Below are positions 25,817 to 34,466 of a stretch of DNA of 64,000 nt, one piece after another. Source of the DNA: Myxococcales bacterium (GTDB taxonomy: Bacteria > Myxococcota_A > Polyangia > Fen-1088); the NCBI GenBank assembly GCA_003142855.1, contig PLNW01000083.1:124001-188000 (forward strand). The letters run 5' to 3'. The notes below the pieces were generated by a model. It saw only the letters and a list, made by a program, of their open reading frames with translations. It had not been told where the DNA came from and did not search any database. Made by a program: the position numbers and the translations under genes. The stretch's first letter is position 1. Every line of letters starts with the position of its first letter.

Positions 25817-27084
25817 AAGTAGATGGCAGTACCAACGACCACCAGAATCGCTCCCACCACCGCAATCACGCGCTTCGCTTCCCGTCGCACGGGAGCGGCA
25901 TCTAGGGTGGCGAGAACCTCGGCGATGTGTTGGCGAAGCGCCCCAGCGCTTTCGTGACGGTCATCGCAACCCTTGGCCACCATTTTCAGAACCACCTCGT
26001 CCACGGCGGCCGGGATGGCCAGGTCGGGGCGCAGACTCGACGGGGCAGGGGCTGCCTCCTGCAAGTGGAATTGGATGACTTCCGTCGTGCTCTTGGCGCC
26101 TTTGAAAGGAAGCTGCCCGGTGAGCATCTCGTAGGCGACCATGCCTAGCGCGTAGATATCCGAACGCCCGTCGAGCGCCTTGCCGCGCAGCTGTTCGGGC
26201 GACATGAATTCCAGGGTTCCCACTGTCTGCCCGATAGCCGTCAGCGCGGGAATGATCTTGCTTCCCTCACCGGACAGGATCTTGGCGATTCCGAAGTCGA
26301 GCACTTTGACGAAATCTGCCCCGCCACGCCGCTCGACCATGATGTTCTCGGGCTTCATGTCACGATGGACAATGCCCTTGTCGTGCGCTTCGCCTAGGGC
26401 TTCCGCGACCTGGTCCAAGATGCAAAGAGCGCGGCTCGTTTCGATGACGCCGTCCCGGTGCTGGATCTCCTGCAGGCTCTCGCCTCGCACCAACTCCATG
26501 GCGAGGTAGAGGACTCCGTCCTCGGTCTGGTCGAAATCGTAGATGGTGACGGTGTGCGGGTTGCGCAGTTGCGAGCAGGCCTCGGCTTCGCGCCGGAAGC
26601 GGGCCACCACGGTGGCGTCGGCCACGCTGTGGGGATGCAAGATCTTGAGCGCCACCGGCCGCCCGGTGGCGAGCTGCTTGCCTTCGAAGACCGCGCCGAA
26701 TCCACCTTCGCCGATTTTGCGTTCGACCTGATAGCGGTTGTTGAGGCTCCGACCCACCAGGCTGTCCAGAGACGCCGGCCGGGGACTGGCGGCAATCGGT
26801 GGCGGAGTCAGCGGACGCGAAGCAGCGGGTCCGGATCGGCCAGAACTGGCCGGGGTCAGGGGAACACCAGCGGCCGGGCTCATCACGCGCACGCCGGTGG
26901 CGGGGCTCATGGCGCGGACCCCGCTGGGATGGGCCAGGGCGGACTGGAGGGCTCGGTCGAGCGCTCGCTCGAAGTTCGCAGAAGCACCCGGTGCCGCCAC
27001 CGGTATGGGCGCGCCGCAAACGCCGCAGAAGCGAGCGGCCGGCTCAGCGGCGGTGTTGCACTGGGGGCATACTCTAGTCGCCAT
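25804..27084 (-). CDS. Ser/Thr protein kinase with zinc ribbon and C-terminal anchor
   Basis: 426 residues. An N-terminal zinc ribbon (C6, C9, C20, C23) is followed by an Ala/Pro-rich linker and then a Hanks-type kinase domain (about 100-370): IGEGGFGAVF, VALKIL, catalytic HRDMKPENIMV, DFGIAKIL and MSPEQLRG. A C-terminal hydrophobic segment (VIAVVGAILVVVGTAIYLL) anchors it with the kinase in the cytosol. It is the last gene of a minus-strand trio with PP2C and FHA genes (12 bases after PP2C), the partners expected to reverse and read its phosphorylation. Confidence 0.93.
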   Translation of the reverse strand: MATRVCPQCNTAAEPAARFCGVCGAPIPVAAPGASANFERALDRALQSALAHPSGVRAMSPATGVRVMSPAAGVPLTPASSGRSGPAASRPLTPPPIAASPRPASLDSLVGRSLNNRYQVERKIGEGGFGAVFEGKQLATGRPVALKILHPHSVADATVVARFRREAEACSQLRNPHTVTIYDFDQTEDGVLYLAMELVRGESLQEIQHRDGVIETSRALCILDQVAEALGEAHDKGIVHRDMKPENIMVERRGGADFVKVLDFGIAKILSGEGSKIIPALTAIGQTVGTLEFMSPEQLRGKALDGRSDIYALGMVAYEMLTGQLPFKGAKSTTEVIQFHLQEAAPAPSSLRPDLAIPAAVDEVVLKMVAKGCDDRHESAGALRQHIAEVLATLDAAPVRREAKRVIAVVGAILVVVGTAIYLLSR

Positions 27085-27096
27085 GGGTTCCCGCAG

Positions 27097-28371
27097 CTAT
27101 GGCTCTCTCCCGGCGTCAGCCGGGCGGTTGGGCGCCGCGAGCATCTCGGGATGGACAGCCGCGGGTGGTGTGGCCGACGGGGACGCTAGCTTGCCGTGCG
27201 AGATGAAGCTAGGCCTCTCGAAACTGCGATCCGGTATCGCGGCCCGCTGATAGACCAGAAACAGGGCTCCAGCCAGCGCCGCCAGCAGGGTGACCAGAAC
27301 AAAGGCAAGCACAGATCGAGCCTCTGGGATGGGCTGCGCGGGGGCAATGGTTGTCGCGGCTGGTTTCCCGGCGGGGCTGTTGGCAGCGGGTTCCCCGGGC
27401 ACGGATAGGTCGGATGCGGTGGCGCGCAGTTCTTCTCCAGGGGCCATTTCGCCCGTCGCCTGCTCGGGCGACGGCGGGCCTTTTCCCGGCTCAGGGTCTT
27501 CCGGATCCTGACCCGGGTCGTACGCTAGAAACGCCACCGCCTCCTCGGCGCCCGGCTCAGGCAGGCCTTCACCATCAAATCGGGCCAGCACCACCGTGAT
27601 GTTGTCGGGGCCATCGTGCGCATTGGCGCACCCGATGAGCCGATCACAGGCCTTTTTCACGTCAGGCTCATCAAGCAGTATCTGCTTGATTTCGTCGTCG
27701 CTGACCGGGCCGTGCAAGCCGTCCGAGCAGACCAGGATCACGTCGCCCCGATGGAGCGAGACTTGCGAGAGCACGACCTCCACCTTGTCCTGGACGCCCA
27801 GCGCTTGCAGGATGATGTTCGCGTGCTCGAAGCCTTTGGCCTCTTCCAGGGTCATGGCTCCGGCTTCGATGAGCTGCCAGGCCAGGGATTGGTCTTTGGT
27901 TGCTTGGCTCAGGTGACCGCCGCGCAGGACGTAGCAGCGCGAATCGCCGATCTGTCCTATCAGCAATGTGGCGTCGACCAGTCCAACCGCCGTGCAGGTC
28001 GTGCCCATTCCGCGCTCGTTCTGGTTGTCGCGCGACTGGACGAAGATACTGTCGTTGGCCGCTTCGATCGCGCGGCGCAGGCGACGCGCAAAACGTTCGC
28101 GCGTCAGCGGTTCGCCGCTGCCGACCGCCGACGAGATGGACTCCACGGCCATGGTGGAGGCGACTTCACCCGCGGCGGCACCGCCCATGCCGTCGCACAC
28201 CAGAAACAGAGCCCCCTTCTCGCCCAGCAAAAAGTCGAGTGAGATCTCGGGCGAGGGCTTTTCCACATGGGCGAAGTCCACCACGAGGAAGTTGTCCTCG
28301 TTGTGCTCACGCAACTGGCCCACGTCGGTCTTGCCACAGACCGTGATTTTGATTTCAGAAGAGCTTGCCAT
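27097..28371 (-). CDS. PP2C-type protein phosphatase, membrane anchored
   Basis: 424-residue metal-dependent Ser/Thr phosphatase. The conserved motifs are in order: DVGQLREHNEDNF, FLVCDGMGGAAAGEVAS, MGTTCTAVGL, IGQIGDSRCYVLR, SDGLHG and DNITVVLARF. A Pro/Glu-rich linker and one membrane segment near 355-375 (VLAFVLVTLLAALAGALFL) follow, with a short extracytoplasmic tail. Encoded between the FHA protein and the kinase, it is the likely off switch for that kinase. Confidence 0.94.
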   Translation of the reverse strand: MASSSEIKITVCGKTDVGQLREHNEDNFLVVDFAHVEKPSPEISLDFLLGEKGALFLVCDGMGGAAAGEVASTMAVESISSAVGSGEPLTRERFARRLRRAIEAANDSIFVQSRDNQNERGMGTTCTAVGLVDATLLIGQIGDSRCYVLRGGHLSQATKDQSLAWQLIEAGAMTLEEAKGFEHANIILQALGVQDKVEVVLSQVSLHRGDVILVCSDGLHGPVSDDEIKQILLDEPDVKKACDRLIGCANAHDGPDNITVVLARFDGEGLPEPGAEEAVAFLAYDPGQDPEDPEPGKGPPSPEQATGEMAPGEELRATASDLSVPGEPAANSPAGKPAATTIAPAQPIPEARSVLAFVLVTLLAALAGALFLVYQRAAIPDRSFERPSFISHGKLASPSATPPAAVHPEMLAAPNRPADAGREP

Positions 28372-28427
28372 GCGGAGGGCTCTGACTCATCGTGACGTTT
28401 CTTTCGCTTTCGTCTACAAGCTTCGCC

Positions 28428-29336
28428 TCAACTTATCTCGAAGCGCAAGAGTTCATCGCCGAGCCGAATCATTTCGCCAGGGGTCAGGACATGCTGCCCG
28501 GTGAGGCGGACGAAGGTGCCGTTCGAGCTGCCCAGGTCGGATAGGAGCGCGCTGCCATTGCGAAACTGAAGCAGGGCGTGGCGGCGCGACATAAATTCAT
28601 CGTCGGAGAAAACGATATCGCCCTGTTCGCGGCCCAGCACGAGGTCACTGCGGGTGAGGTGGAACATGTCACGGCTGGTTCCTGCCGAGGTGAGCTGGCG
28701 CAGCCGTCCCCAGGGCGCCTTGAGCGGCGTGCCGAACAGGACTATGCCGTGCTCGACGGCAGGACGCAGGGTCTTCTCGACATCGGACAAGAACTCGAAG
28801 CGCAGGACCTGCTTGCCGACCAGAATCAGGTTGCCGTCCGCCAGTTCCACCGCTTGGCCGATACGTCGGTAGACGCCGTTGCGGTTCTCAAGGGGCGTGA
28901 TCACGTATTGGCCGGCGCGCAGGGTGATGCGGGCATGGCGTGGGGCGAGATGCGGATCGTCGAAGTGGAGATCGCCTTCACTGCGTCCAATGTCCACCTG
29001 CTCGCCGGCGACAGGGTACGACTCGCCATCACTGCCATCGCGTCGCACGGCTACCAGCCGCGGCCCGCCAGCCTGGCGAGCCGCCGCGACCGAGGGACGG
29101 GCCGCCACCGCTGCGGCTAGGGCCGCCGAGGCGTCGGCGCTCATGGGAGTGGTGTGGCCGAGACGGCGGCCGCAGGCGTGGCAGAAGTTGGTCCCCATCG
29201 GGTTCTGATTGCCACATCCAGCGCAGAGCAGGGTCGAGTCCGTCACGGACGGCAACCCCACGGGAGCGCCGCAGCGTTGGCAGAAGGCAGCGCCCTCCGC
29301 GAGCGCCCCGCCACATTGGAGACAACTAATGAGCAT
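28428..29336 (-). CDS. Protein with two zinc ribbons and two FHA domains
   Basis: 302 residues: zinc ribbon 1 (C5, C8, C19, C22), zinc ribbon 2 (CAGC...CHAC), then two FHA domains. The second is canonical: GREQGDIVFSD, SRRHALL and DLGSSNGTFV. The first lacks the full SxxH/NG pattern (APRHARI and LENRNGVYRR) and may be weaker. FHA domains bind phosphothreonine, so it probably acts as the adaptor for the kinase encoded downstream. It is first in the minus-strand trio. Confidence 0.9.
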   Translation of the reverse strand: MLISCLQCGGALAEGAAFCQRCGAPVGLPSVTDSTLLCAGCGNQNPMGTNFCHACGRRLGHTTPMSADASAALAAAVAARPSVAAARQAGGPRLVAVRRDGSDGESYPVAGEQVDIGRSEGDLHFDDPHLAPRHARITLRAGQYVITPLENRNGVYRRIGQAVELADGNLILVGKQVLRFEFLSDVEKTLRPAVEHGIVLFGTPLKAPWGRLRQLTSAGTSRDMFHLTRSDLVLGREQGDIVFSDDEFMSRRHALLQFRNGSALLSDLGSSNGTFVRLTGQHVLTPGEMIRLGDELLRFEIS

Positions 29337-29450
29337 CTTCGCTAGTCGTTGCTAGAAAGCGCCGGCGACCGTTGCAAGGCAGCCCATCCTCTACTAGAAG
29401 GCGAGCGGGACGTTCACTGTCGAGACGGGCATGACACCCACCCATTCATC

Positions 29451-30617
29451 GTGCAGCAACTAATACCAACGATTCCGGAGAGCGTCAAATCCGCGCGAAG
29501 CGGATTCTGGTCGAAATTGGCTGTGGCCACCTGGCTTGCCGCGCTCGTGTCGTCGTGCGGTCCGGTGGTGGAAAATGCGCCGTTTTCGGCGCGGCCGGAC
29601 ACGTTGCGGCCCGGCGACCTGCTGGGCCCGTTTGACGGGCTGGTTGTCGACGGAGAAACCGACCATCCGCTGGCGGGAGTCGTGGTGGCGGGTGCTTGGG
29701 CTTTCGAGCGTGGCATCGGACTGCAGGGCCCGGCCGCCGCGCTTGAGGCGGTCGCTGAAACCGGCGCAGACGGCCGCTATCGGCTCAAAATCCCCGAGGA
29801 TCTACCCCGAGGCGACGGGGTCCGCCTGCGACGGTTCACGCTCATCGCCTACCGGCGGGGGTACGTGGCCTGGCGGAGCGACAGCATTTTCCCGACGGGA
29901 GAGCCGCGCACCGACTTCGCCCAGCGGGGAACGCGGGTGCATCTGGCGAAATGGCAGTCCTCCATGTCCCACTTCAGGCACCTGGCTTTTCTGGGCGGCG
30001 GTCCTGCCATCCGCGCGGCGGCGGCCTGGGAAGTGCAGCCGGCGGGACTGGAGCTTGACGGTGCCTCGCCCGCAAGCGCTTCCGAGCGTCCGGCAGAGGC
30101 TGCGCGGGTCGGCTCCTCGGCGGCGCTCGACATCTCTCCGCTTCTGTCCGAGGACGAGGTGCGTGGCGTGACCGGGTACGCTGGAAAGTTCGAAGTGGGC
30201 AAGTTGGCTGACCGAGCGACCAGTGACGTGTATGACAGCCGCCACTTCAAGGCCAGCGACAAGCCCGAGACCCATGACGTTGGACTGCGGGTGTGGGCCA
30301 TCGGGTCGGATGCCGCTGAGGCGCAATTCAGAAAGCTACTCGGCGATCTCCCGAACGCGGTTGCGACCGAAGAGATGGGAGATGCATCCTTGCGGGCCAG
30401 GGGCGGCGACGTGACCGGGTTTGCTTTCTTGCTGCGGGAGAAAGGGGTCGTGATGCAGCTGAGTTGCGGCCTTGCTCAGTGCTCTGAGCCATCGATGATC
30501 CTGCGTCTTGCCAAGCTGGCGGAGAGCCATTTGCCCGAGGTCAAGCTGCCGTCACCAGAGAGCACTGGACTTCTGCCTGCGTCGGGCCCGGCGCTTGCGC
30601 CAGGAGGCAAGCCGTGA
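29451..30617 (+). CDS. Predicted lipoprotein with carboxypeptidase-regulatory-like fold
   Basis: 388 residues from the GTG at 29451, chosen because it gives a basic n-region and a lipobox (VSSC). Residues near 65-140 (GPFDGLVVDGETDHPLAGVVV, then TGADGRYRLKIPED) look like a transthyretin-like regulatory module used in surface proteins. The C-terminal half contains a FAFLLREKGVVMQLSCG-like segment of unknown fold. It overlaps the next gene by 4 bases. No specific function is recognised. Confidence 0.65.
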   Translation: MQQLIPTIPESVKSARSGFWSKLAVATWLAALVSSCGPVVENAPFSARPDTLRPGDLLGPFDGLVVDGETDHPLAGVVVAGAWAFERGIGLQGPAAALEAVAETGADGRYRLKIPEDLPRGDGVRLRRFTLIAYRRGYVAWRSDSIFPTGEPRTDFAQRGTRVHLAKWQSSMSHFRHLAFLGGGPAIRAAAAWEVQPAGLELDGASPASASERPAEAARVGSSAALDISPLLSEDEVRGVTGYAGKFEVGKLADRATSDVYDSRHFKASDKPETHDVGLRVWAIGSDAAEAQFRKLLGDLPNAVATEEMGDASLRARGGDVTGFAFLLREKGVVMQLSCGLAQCSEPSMILRLAKLAESHLPEVKLPSPESTGLLPASGPALAPGGKP

Positions 30618-32065
30618 AACGCTCGAGCCTTCTCGCCCGTGCGCGGTTCAACCTGGCGGCACTCGTGGGTGCCTGGGCAATGTTCAGCCATCCGGCTGCG
30701 CGCGCCTATGAGCCCGCCCCCACGCATGCCGGCTTGACCGAGCGAGCGGTAGAAGCCTCTCGCCTGCACCAGGTACTCGCCCATCTGGGACGGCCGCTGG
30801 GACTCCTCGAACCCTTGCACATCGGCCTCGACCTCTTCGACCGAGACGAGCGGCGGGCCTGGCAAGCTCGGCTCGACGCGCTTGACCCGGCGGGCGGGTA
30901 CCGGCCGGGGACTGACGGCGTGCAGGGCGCGGGCGAGTGGGTGATGGCAGGTGCGGTGCTGGCCAAGACGCCGCCCGAGCGTGGCGCGAATCACTTCCTG
31001 GATCCGGCAACCGGGAAGGGTCTGCACGATGACCCGGGGTTGTCAGGCTTGGCCCACAGCCTGCGTCTGCTGTTTGATGGCGGCGCGAGCGTGCGCAGTC
31101 TGGCCGCGGGCACGGCCTTTACCCTGGAGGGCAAGTCCGCGCTGGACTGGATCTGGTCGCCCGGCAATGACCTGGGCGTTTCCGTCCTGCTCGACAACTG
31201 GGAGCGCGCCGTCAGCTTGGCTGAGCCGCGTGCGCGCGAATCGGCCTTGGTGCGGGCGCTGCTGGCCCTGGGCGGGGTGATGTCGGTGCTCGAGGACGCC
31301 GGGCAACCAGCCTTCGTGCGCAACGACTTCCGGGGCGAGTTCTTGCAGCGGGACGATGGGTCGGCCTACGAGCAGTTCGTGGCAGAGCACTACGGCCGCT
31401 CGGGGCTTCCTGCCGCGGCTGCGCCGGTGTCCCGCCCTGGCATCGCCAGCTTCTTCGCGTCTGCCGATGGCAAGGGACTGGCCAATCGGACTCAGCGTCG
31501 CTTCTTCTCCGAGGGTACCATCCCCGCCGATGTCTCGATCGAGCGGGACACCAAGGTGGCCGACGTGGCTCGCCGAGCGCGTGAATCGTTGGAGTTTCCC
31601 TCGCCCACGCTGTCCTCGCTGGTGCTGCGGCCGGTGCAGAGTCGCCACTACTTGGCTCTGGAAGGCCATCGCGTGCTCGCCTACGAAAACACCGGGACGC
31701 AGGTGCGTTTTTTTCTCGATGACGCTATCTACGCGGACATGGCGCGCACCTTGCTGCCTGAGATCGCCGGCTACGCAGCGGGCCTGCTCAACCACCTGTT
31801 GCGGGCGCGTTTGGAGATGACGGTTGCGGGAACGAGCGTGACGGTTCGCCTGGGCGGTGAGGTCAAGGAGGGTGGGGCGCTACGCGTGTTTGTCGAGGAC
31901 GGGAGTGGGCGGCGGCGTGAGCTGCCGGGAAGTGCAGCGTCGCTTGCACCGGGTGGCGAGATTGCAATCAGCGCGCCGGCCGGCGCCAGGAAGCTGGCCG
32001 CGGTACTGCGCGGACGCGACGCCGCTGGGCCTTTCGTGGCCGCAGGCGAAGTGACGCTGCCCTGA
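30614..32065 (+). CDS. Secreted zinc-phospholipase-C-like protein lacking key zinc ligands
   Basis: 483 residues with a signal peptide (cleavage after ARA). The order of elements resembles the zinc-dependent phospholipase C/S1 nuclease fold: THAGLTERAV with H38, GANHFLDP with H127, and VLEDAGQPAFVRND. The last segment corresponds to the HxxxDxxxxxH motif but carries S224 and F234 where the family has zinc-binding His; D228 is kept. A beta-rich C-terminal domain of about 90 residues follows. Probably non-catalytic, or altered in metal use. Translationally coupled to the upstream lipoprotein. Confidence 0.6.
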   Translation: MKRSSLLARARFNLAALVGAWAMFSHPAARAYEPAPTHAGLTERAVEASRLHQVLAHLGRPLGLLEPLHIGLDLFDRDERRAWQARLDALDPAGGYRPGTDGVQGAGEWVMAGAVLAKTPPERGANHFLDPATGKGLHDDPGLSGLAHSLRLLFDGGASVRSLAAGTAFTLEGKSALDWIWSPGNDLGVSVLLDNWERAVSLAEPRARESALVRALLALGGVMSVLEDAGQPAFVRNDFRGEFLQRDDGSAYEQFVAEHYGRSGLPAAAAPVSRPGIASFFASADGKGLANRTQRRFFSEGTIPADVSIERDTKVADVARRARESLEFPSPTLSSLVLRPVQSRHYLALEGHRVLAYENTGTQVRFFLDDAIYADMARTLLPEIAGYAAGLLNHLLRARLEMTVAGTSVTVRLGGEVKEGGALRVFVEDGSGRRRELPGSAASLAPGGEIAISAPAGARKLAAVLRGRDAAGPFVAAGEVTLP

Positions 32066-32072
32066 GTTCGGC

Positions 32073-33182
32073 CTACTGGGTGATCGCGGTCAGTCCTTCG
32101 ACGCAGAAGTCCCAGGGGACCGGCGTCGGGGGCGCAGCCGGAATCTGGAATTGAAGCAGGATAATCGTGGTGGGATCCCAGGTTTCCTTGGTCTCCCACG
32201 TGGCCTGTCCAAATCCGGTATCCGTGAAGAGAACCGTGTGCTGGCCCATCGCGATTTCCTGCTCGAAGTAGGGATTGTCGTTGTTGTTCTTCGTGGTGAA
32301 CGCGACTCGAATCCCAGTTCCTGCGGGGAGCGTGGTTCCCGACAACAGGAAGCAGAATCCTTTGACCCCATGTGATGTGGCGTTGTACGGCTGCTGCCCA
32401 CCAGTGTCGTTCAACTCAAGCGCGATGCCGGCACCCCACCCGGTGGCGGACTTCCCAGTCGATCCAGTTGTGCACATCTTGCCGTTGGTGTTTGGAAAGC
32501 CTGTCATCGAGGGGGGCTGGGTCTGGGCCGAGCAGTTGACATTCTTCAGATCAACGCAATCGCTGTAGTAGAACCAGTTGCCGTTGATTCCGACGGAATT
32601 GGCTGGCACATTGCCAGTGGCGTCTGGAACGATCGCGACACCCGGGCAGCCGGATCCGGAGCCAGTCGAGGTACTCGCTGTTGTCGTTCCGCCGGTCACC
32701 GTCGTTCCGCCCGCTACCGTCGTCCCGCCAGTGACCGCCGAGCCACCGACACAATTAGCGCAGCCGCCCGTCACGAGTGAGCCACCAGTCACGACTGAGC
32801 CGCCGGCCACCGTCGTGCCGCCGGCCATCGTCGTGCCGCCAACCACCGTCGTGCCGCCAGCGACCGTCGTGCCGCCGGCCACCGTCATGCCACCGGCCAT
32901 CGTCGTGCCGCCAGCCACCGTCGCGCCGCCGATCACCGTTGTGCCGCCAGCGACCGTCGTGCCACCGGCCACCGTCGTGCCGCCGGCCACCGTTGTGCCG
33001 CCGATCGCATTCCCGCCAGATGCACTCTGGCCGGCCGATCCTGGAACGCCTCCTGCGCCACCATTCCCGCCACCGCCTTGGTTTGTAGAACTGGGCATAC
33101 AACCTTGAGCCAGCAGAACAACTGCCAAACCGACCATTGTGAAAGAGTATTTCCCGCGACTATTGATGAGCATCTTCAACAT
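32073..33182 (-). CDS. Lipoprotein with GGTTVA hexapeptide repeats and C-terminal domain
   Basis: 369 residues. Lipobox LAQGC near residue 28. Residues about 60-170 are a run of some 17 hexapeptides of the form GGTTVA, with variants (GGTTMA, GGATVA, GGSVVT) and one seven-residue unit GGCANCV with two cysteines. The roughly 190-residue C-terminal domain (NGNWFYYSDC onward, with paired cysteines and a TWETKETWDPTTIILLQFQI strand) looks like a secreted beta-sandwich, perhaps sugar binding. The repeat is probably a surface stalk. The start may be the ATG at residue 16. Function unknown. Confidence 0.65.
   Translation of the reverse strand: MLKMLINSRGKYSFTMVGLAVVLLAQGCMPSSTNQGGGGNGGAGGVPGSAGQSASGGNAIGGTTVAGGTTVAGGTTVAGGTTVIGGATVAGGTTMAGGMTVAGGTTVAGGTTVVGGTTMAGGTTVAGGSVVTGGSLVTGGCANCVGGSAVTGGTTVAGGTTVTGGTTTASTSTGSGSGCPGVAIVPDATGNVPANSVGINGNWFYYSDCVDLKNVNCSAQTQPPSMTGFPNTNGKMCTTGSTGKSATGWGAGIALELNDTGGQQPYNATSHGVKGFCFLLSGTTLPAGTGIRVAFTTKNNNDNPYFEQEIAMGQHTVLFTDTGFGQATWETKETWDPTTIILLQFQIPAAPPTPVPWDFCVEGLTAITQ
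32688..33003. repeat. 18-base minisatellite encoding the hexapeptide run
   Basis: Near-identical 18-base units of the form ACCGTCGTGCCGCCGGCC repeat in phase with codons of the minus-strand gene. Differences between units are mostly silent or conservative (GCC/AGC, ACC/ATC). This is a region prone to slippage and length change that would keep the frame. Confidence 0.85.
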
Positions 33183-33303
33183 GGCGCAAGCTTAGGTCGA
33201 CTCGATGGTCGGAATCCAGGGAAAGATGGTCGTTGGGTGACGCGGGTCACCGCGCGCCGAGGCGTGAACGACGTCGGCGCTCGTCGTCGAAAGAGGAGTC
33301 GAA

Positions 33304-34329
33304 CTACACGCCGAACGCGCGAGCCACGAAGTAGGTCACCGCAGCGATGGCGGCTGAGACCGGGATGGTGAAGATCCAAGCCCACAGAATGCGACTGGCT
33401 ACGCCCCAGCGCACGCGGCCCGGGTTGGACACGGTGCCCACGCCCACAATGGCACCGGTAATAGTGTGGGTGGTTGATACGGGGATTCCCAAGGAGGTGG
33501 CAATGAAGATGGCCAGCGAGCCGCCGGTCTCGGCGCAGAATCCGGTAAAGGGACGCAACTTGGTCAGCCGCATCCCCATGGTCTTCACGATGCGCCAGCC
33601 GCCCACCATCGTGCCCAGCCCTATAGCCAAGTAGCACGAAAGGACGATCCAGGTTGGAATGCGGCCAGCGGTGTGAAAGTCCTCGCCCAGCAGGCCCTGC
33701 GAGTAGAGCAGCACGGCGATGATTCCCATGGTTTTCTGTGCGTCGTTGCCGCCGTGGTTAACACTGAGCAAGGCCGAGGACACGAGCTGCAGGCGCCGGA
33801 ACCACTTGTCCACGCGTCCTGGCGTGGACTTGCGAAACACCCACGAGCCGGTGATCGCGAGCAGCGAAGAAGCCACGTAGCCAATCAGCGGCGACAGAAA
33901 AATGAATGCGGCTGTGCTGCCGATCTTCTGCCAACCCAGGATACCGAGCCCCGCCTTCGAGACTCCCGCCCCGATCAGGCCGCCCACCAGAGCGTGGGAA
34001 GAGCTGGACGGCAAGCCCCACCACCAGGTGAGCAGGTTCCAGGCGATGGCCCCGCCCAAGGCACCGATGATCACGGCGACGTCGACCACGCCAGGGTCGA
34101 TGATCCCCTTGCCGATGGTGCCGGCTACATGGAGCTTGAAGAGCGCGAAGGCAATGACGTTGAAGAATGCCGCCCACAGAACCGCGCGGAATGGCGTCAG
34201 CACCTGAGTCGAGACGACGGTCGCGATGGAGTTGGCTGCGTCGTGAAATCCGTTGATGAAGTCGAAGGCCAGGGCAGCGGCCACCACCACGACGATGAGG
34301 ATGATTTGGTTGAGATCCAAGGAGCTCAT
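33304..34329 (-). CDS. PiT-family inorganic phosphate permease
   Basis: 341-residue membrane protein of the PiT type (phosphate coupled to H+ or Na+). Both signature duplications are visible: FDFINGFHDAANSIATVV near the start and SVNHGGNDAQKTMG in the middle, each in a hydrophobic repeat. About 9-10 membrane segments. The DUF47 (PhoU-like) partner often found beside such genes is absent here. The 137 bases before its start contain a GGGCACAGACACC...GGGCGCAGAGG stretch reminiscent of the dispersed repeat. Confidence 0.93.
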   Translation of the reverse strand: MSSLDLNQIILIVVVVAAALAFDFINGFHDAANSIATVVSTQVLTPFRAVLWAAFFNVIAFALFKLHVAGTIGKGIIDPGVVDVAVIIGALGGAIAWNLLTWWWGLPSSSSHALVGGLIGAGVSKAGLGILGWQKIGSTAAFIFLSPLIGYVASSLLAITGSWVFRKSTPGRVDKWFRRLQLVSSALLSVNHGGNDAQKTMGIIAVLLYSQGLLGEDFHTAGRIPTWIVLSCYLAIGLGTMVGGWRIVKTMGMRLTKLRPFTGFCAETGGSLAIFIATSLGIPVSTTHTITGAIVGVGTVSNPGRVRWGVASRILWAWIFTIPVSAAIAAVTYFVARAFGV

Positions 34330-34466
34330 GAGGGCACAGACACCAAGGGCGCAGAGGGCGTATCGCGGCAGATCGCTGTCATCGGCAGGACTCCTGCGTG
34401 CTTCGTGTCGCGTTCCTGTACCACGAAGACGACGGTCTCGGCCAGCGGCGTTATTGGCCGGCCCGC

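Noticed and set aside
32688-33003. CRISPR-like regular repeats
   Set aside because: Units are contiguous with no spacers and encode an in-frame hexapeptide run in a lipoprotein.
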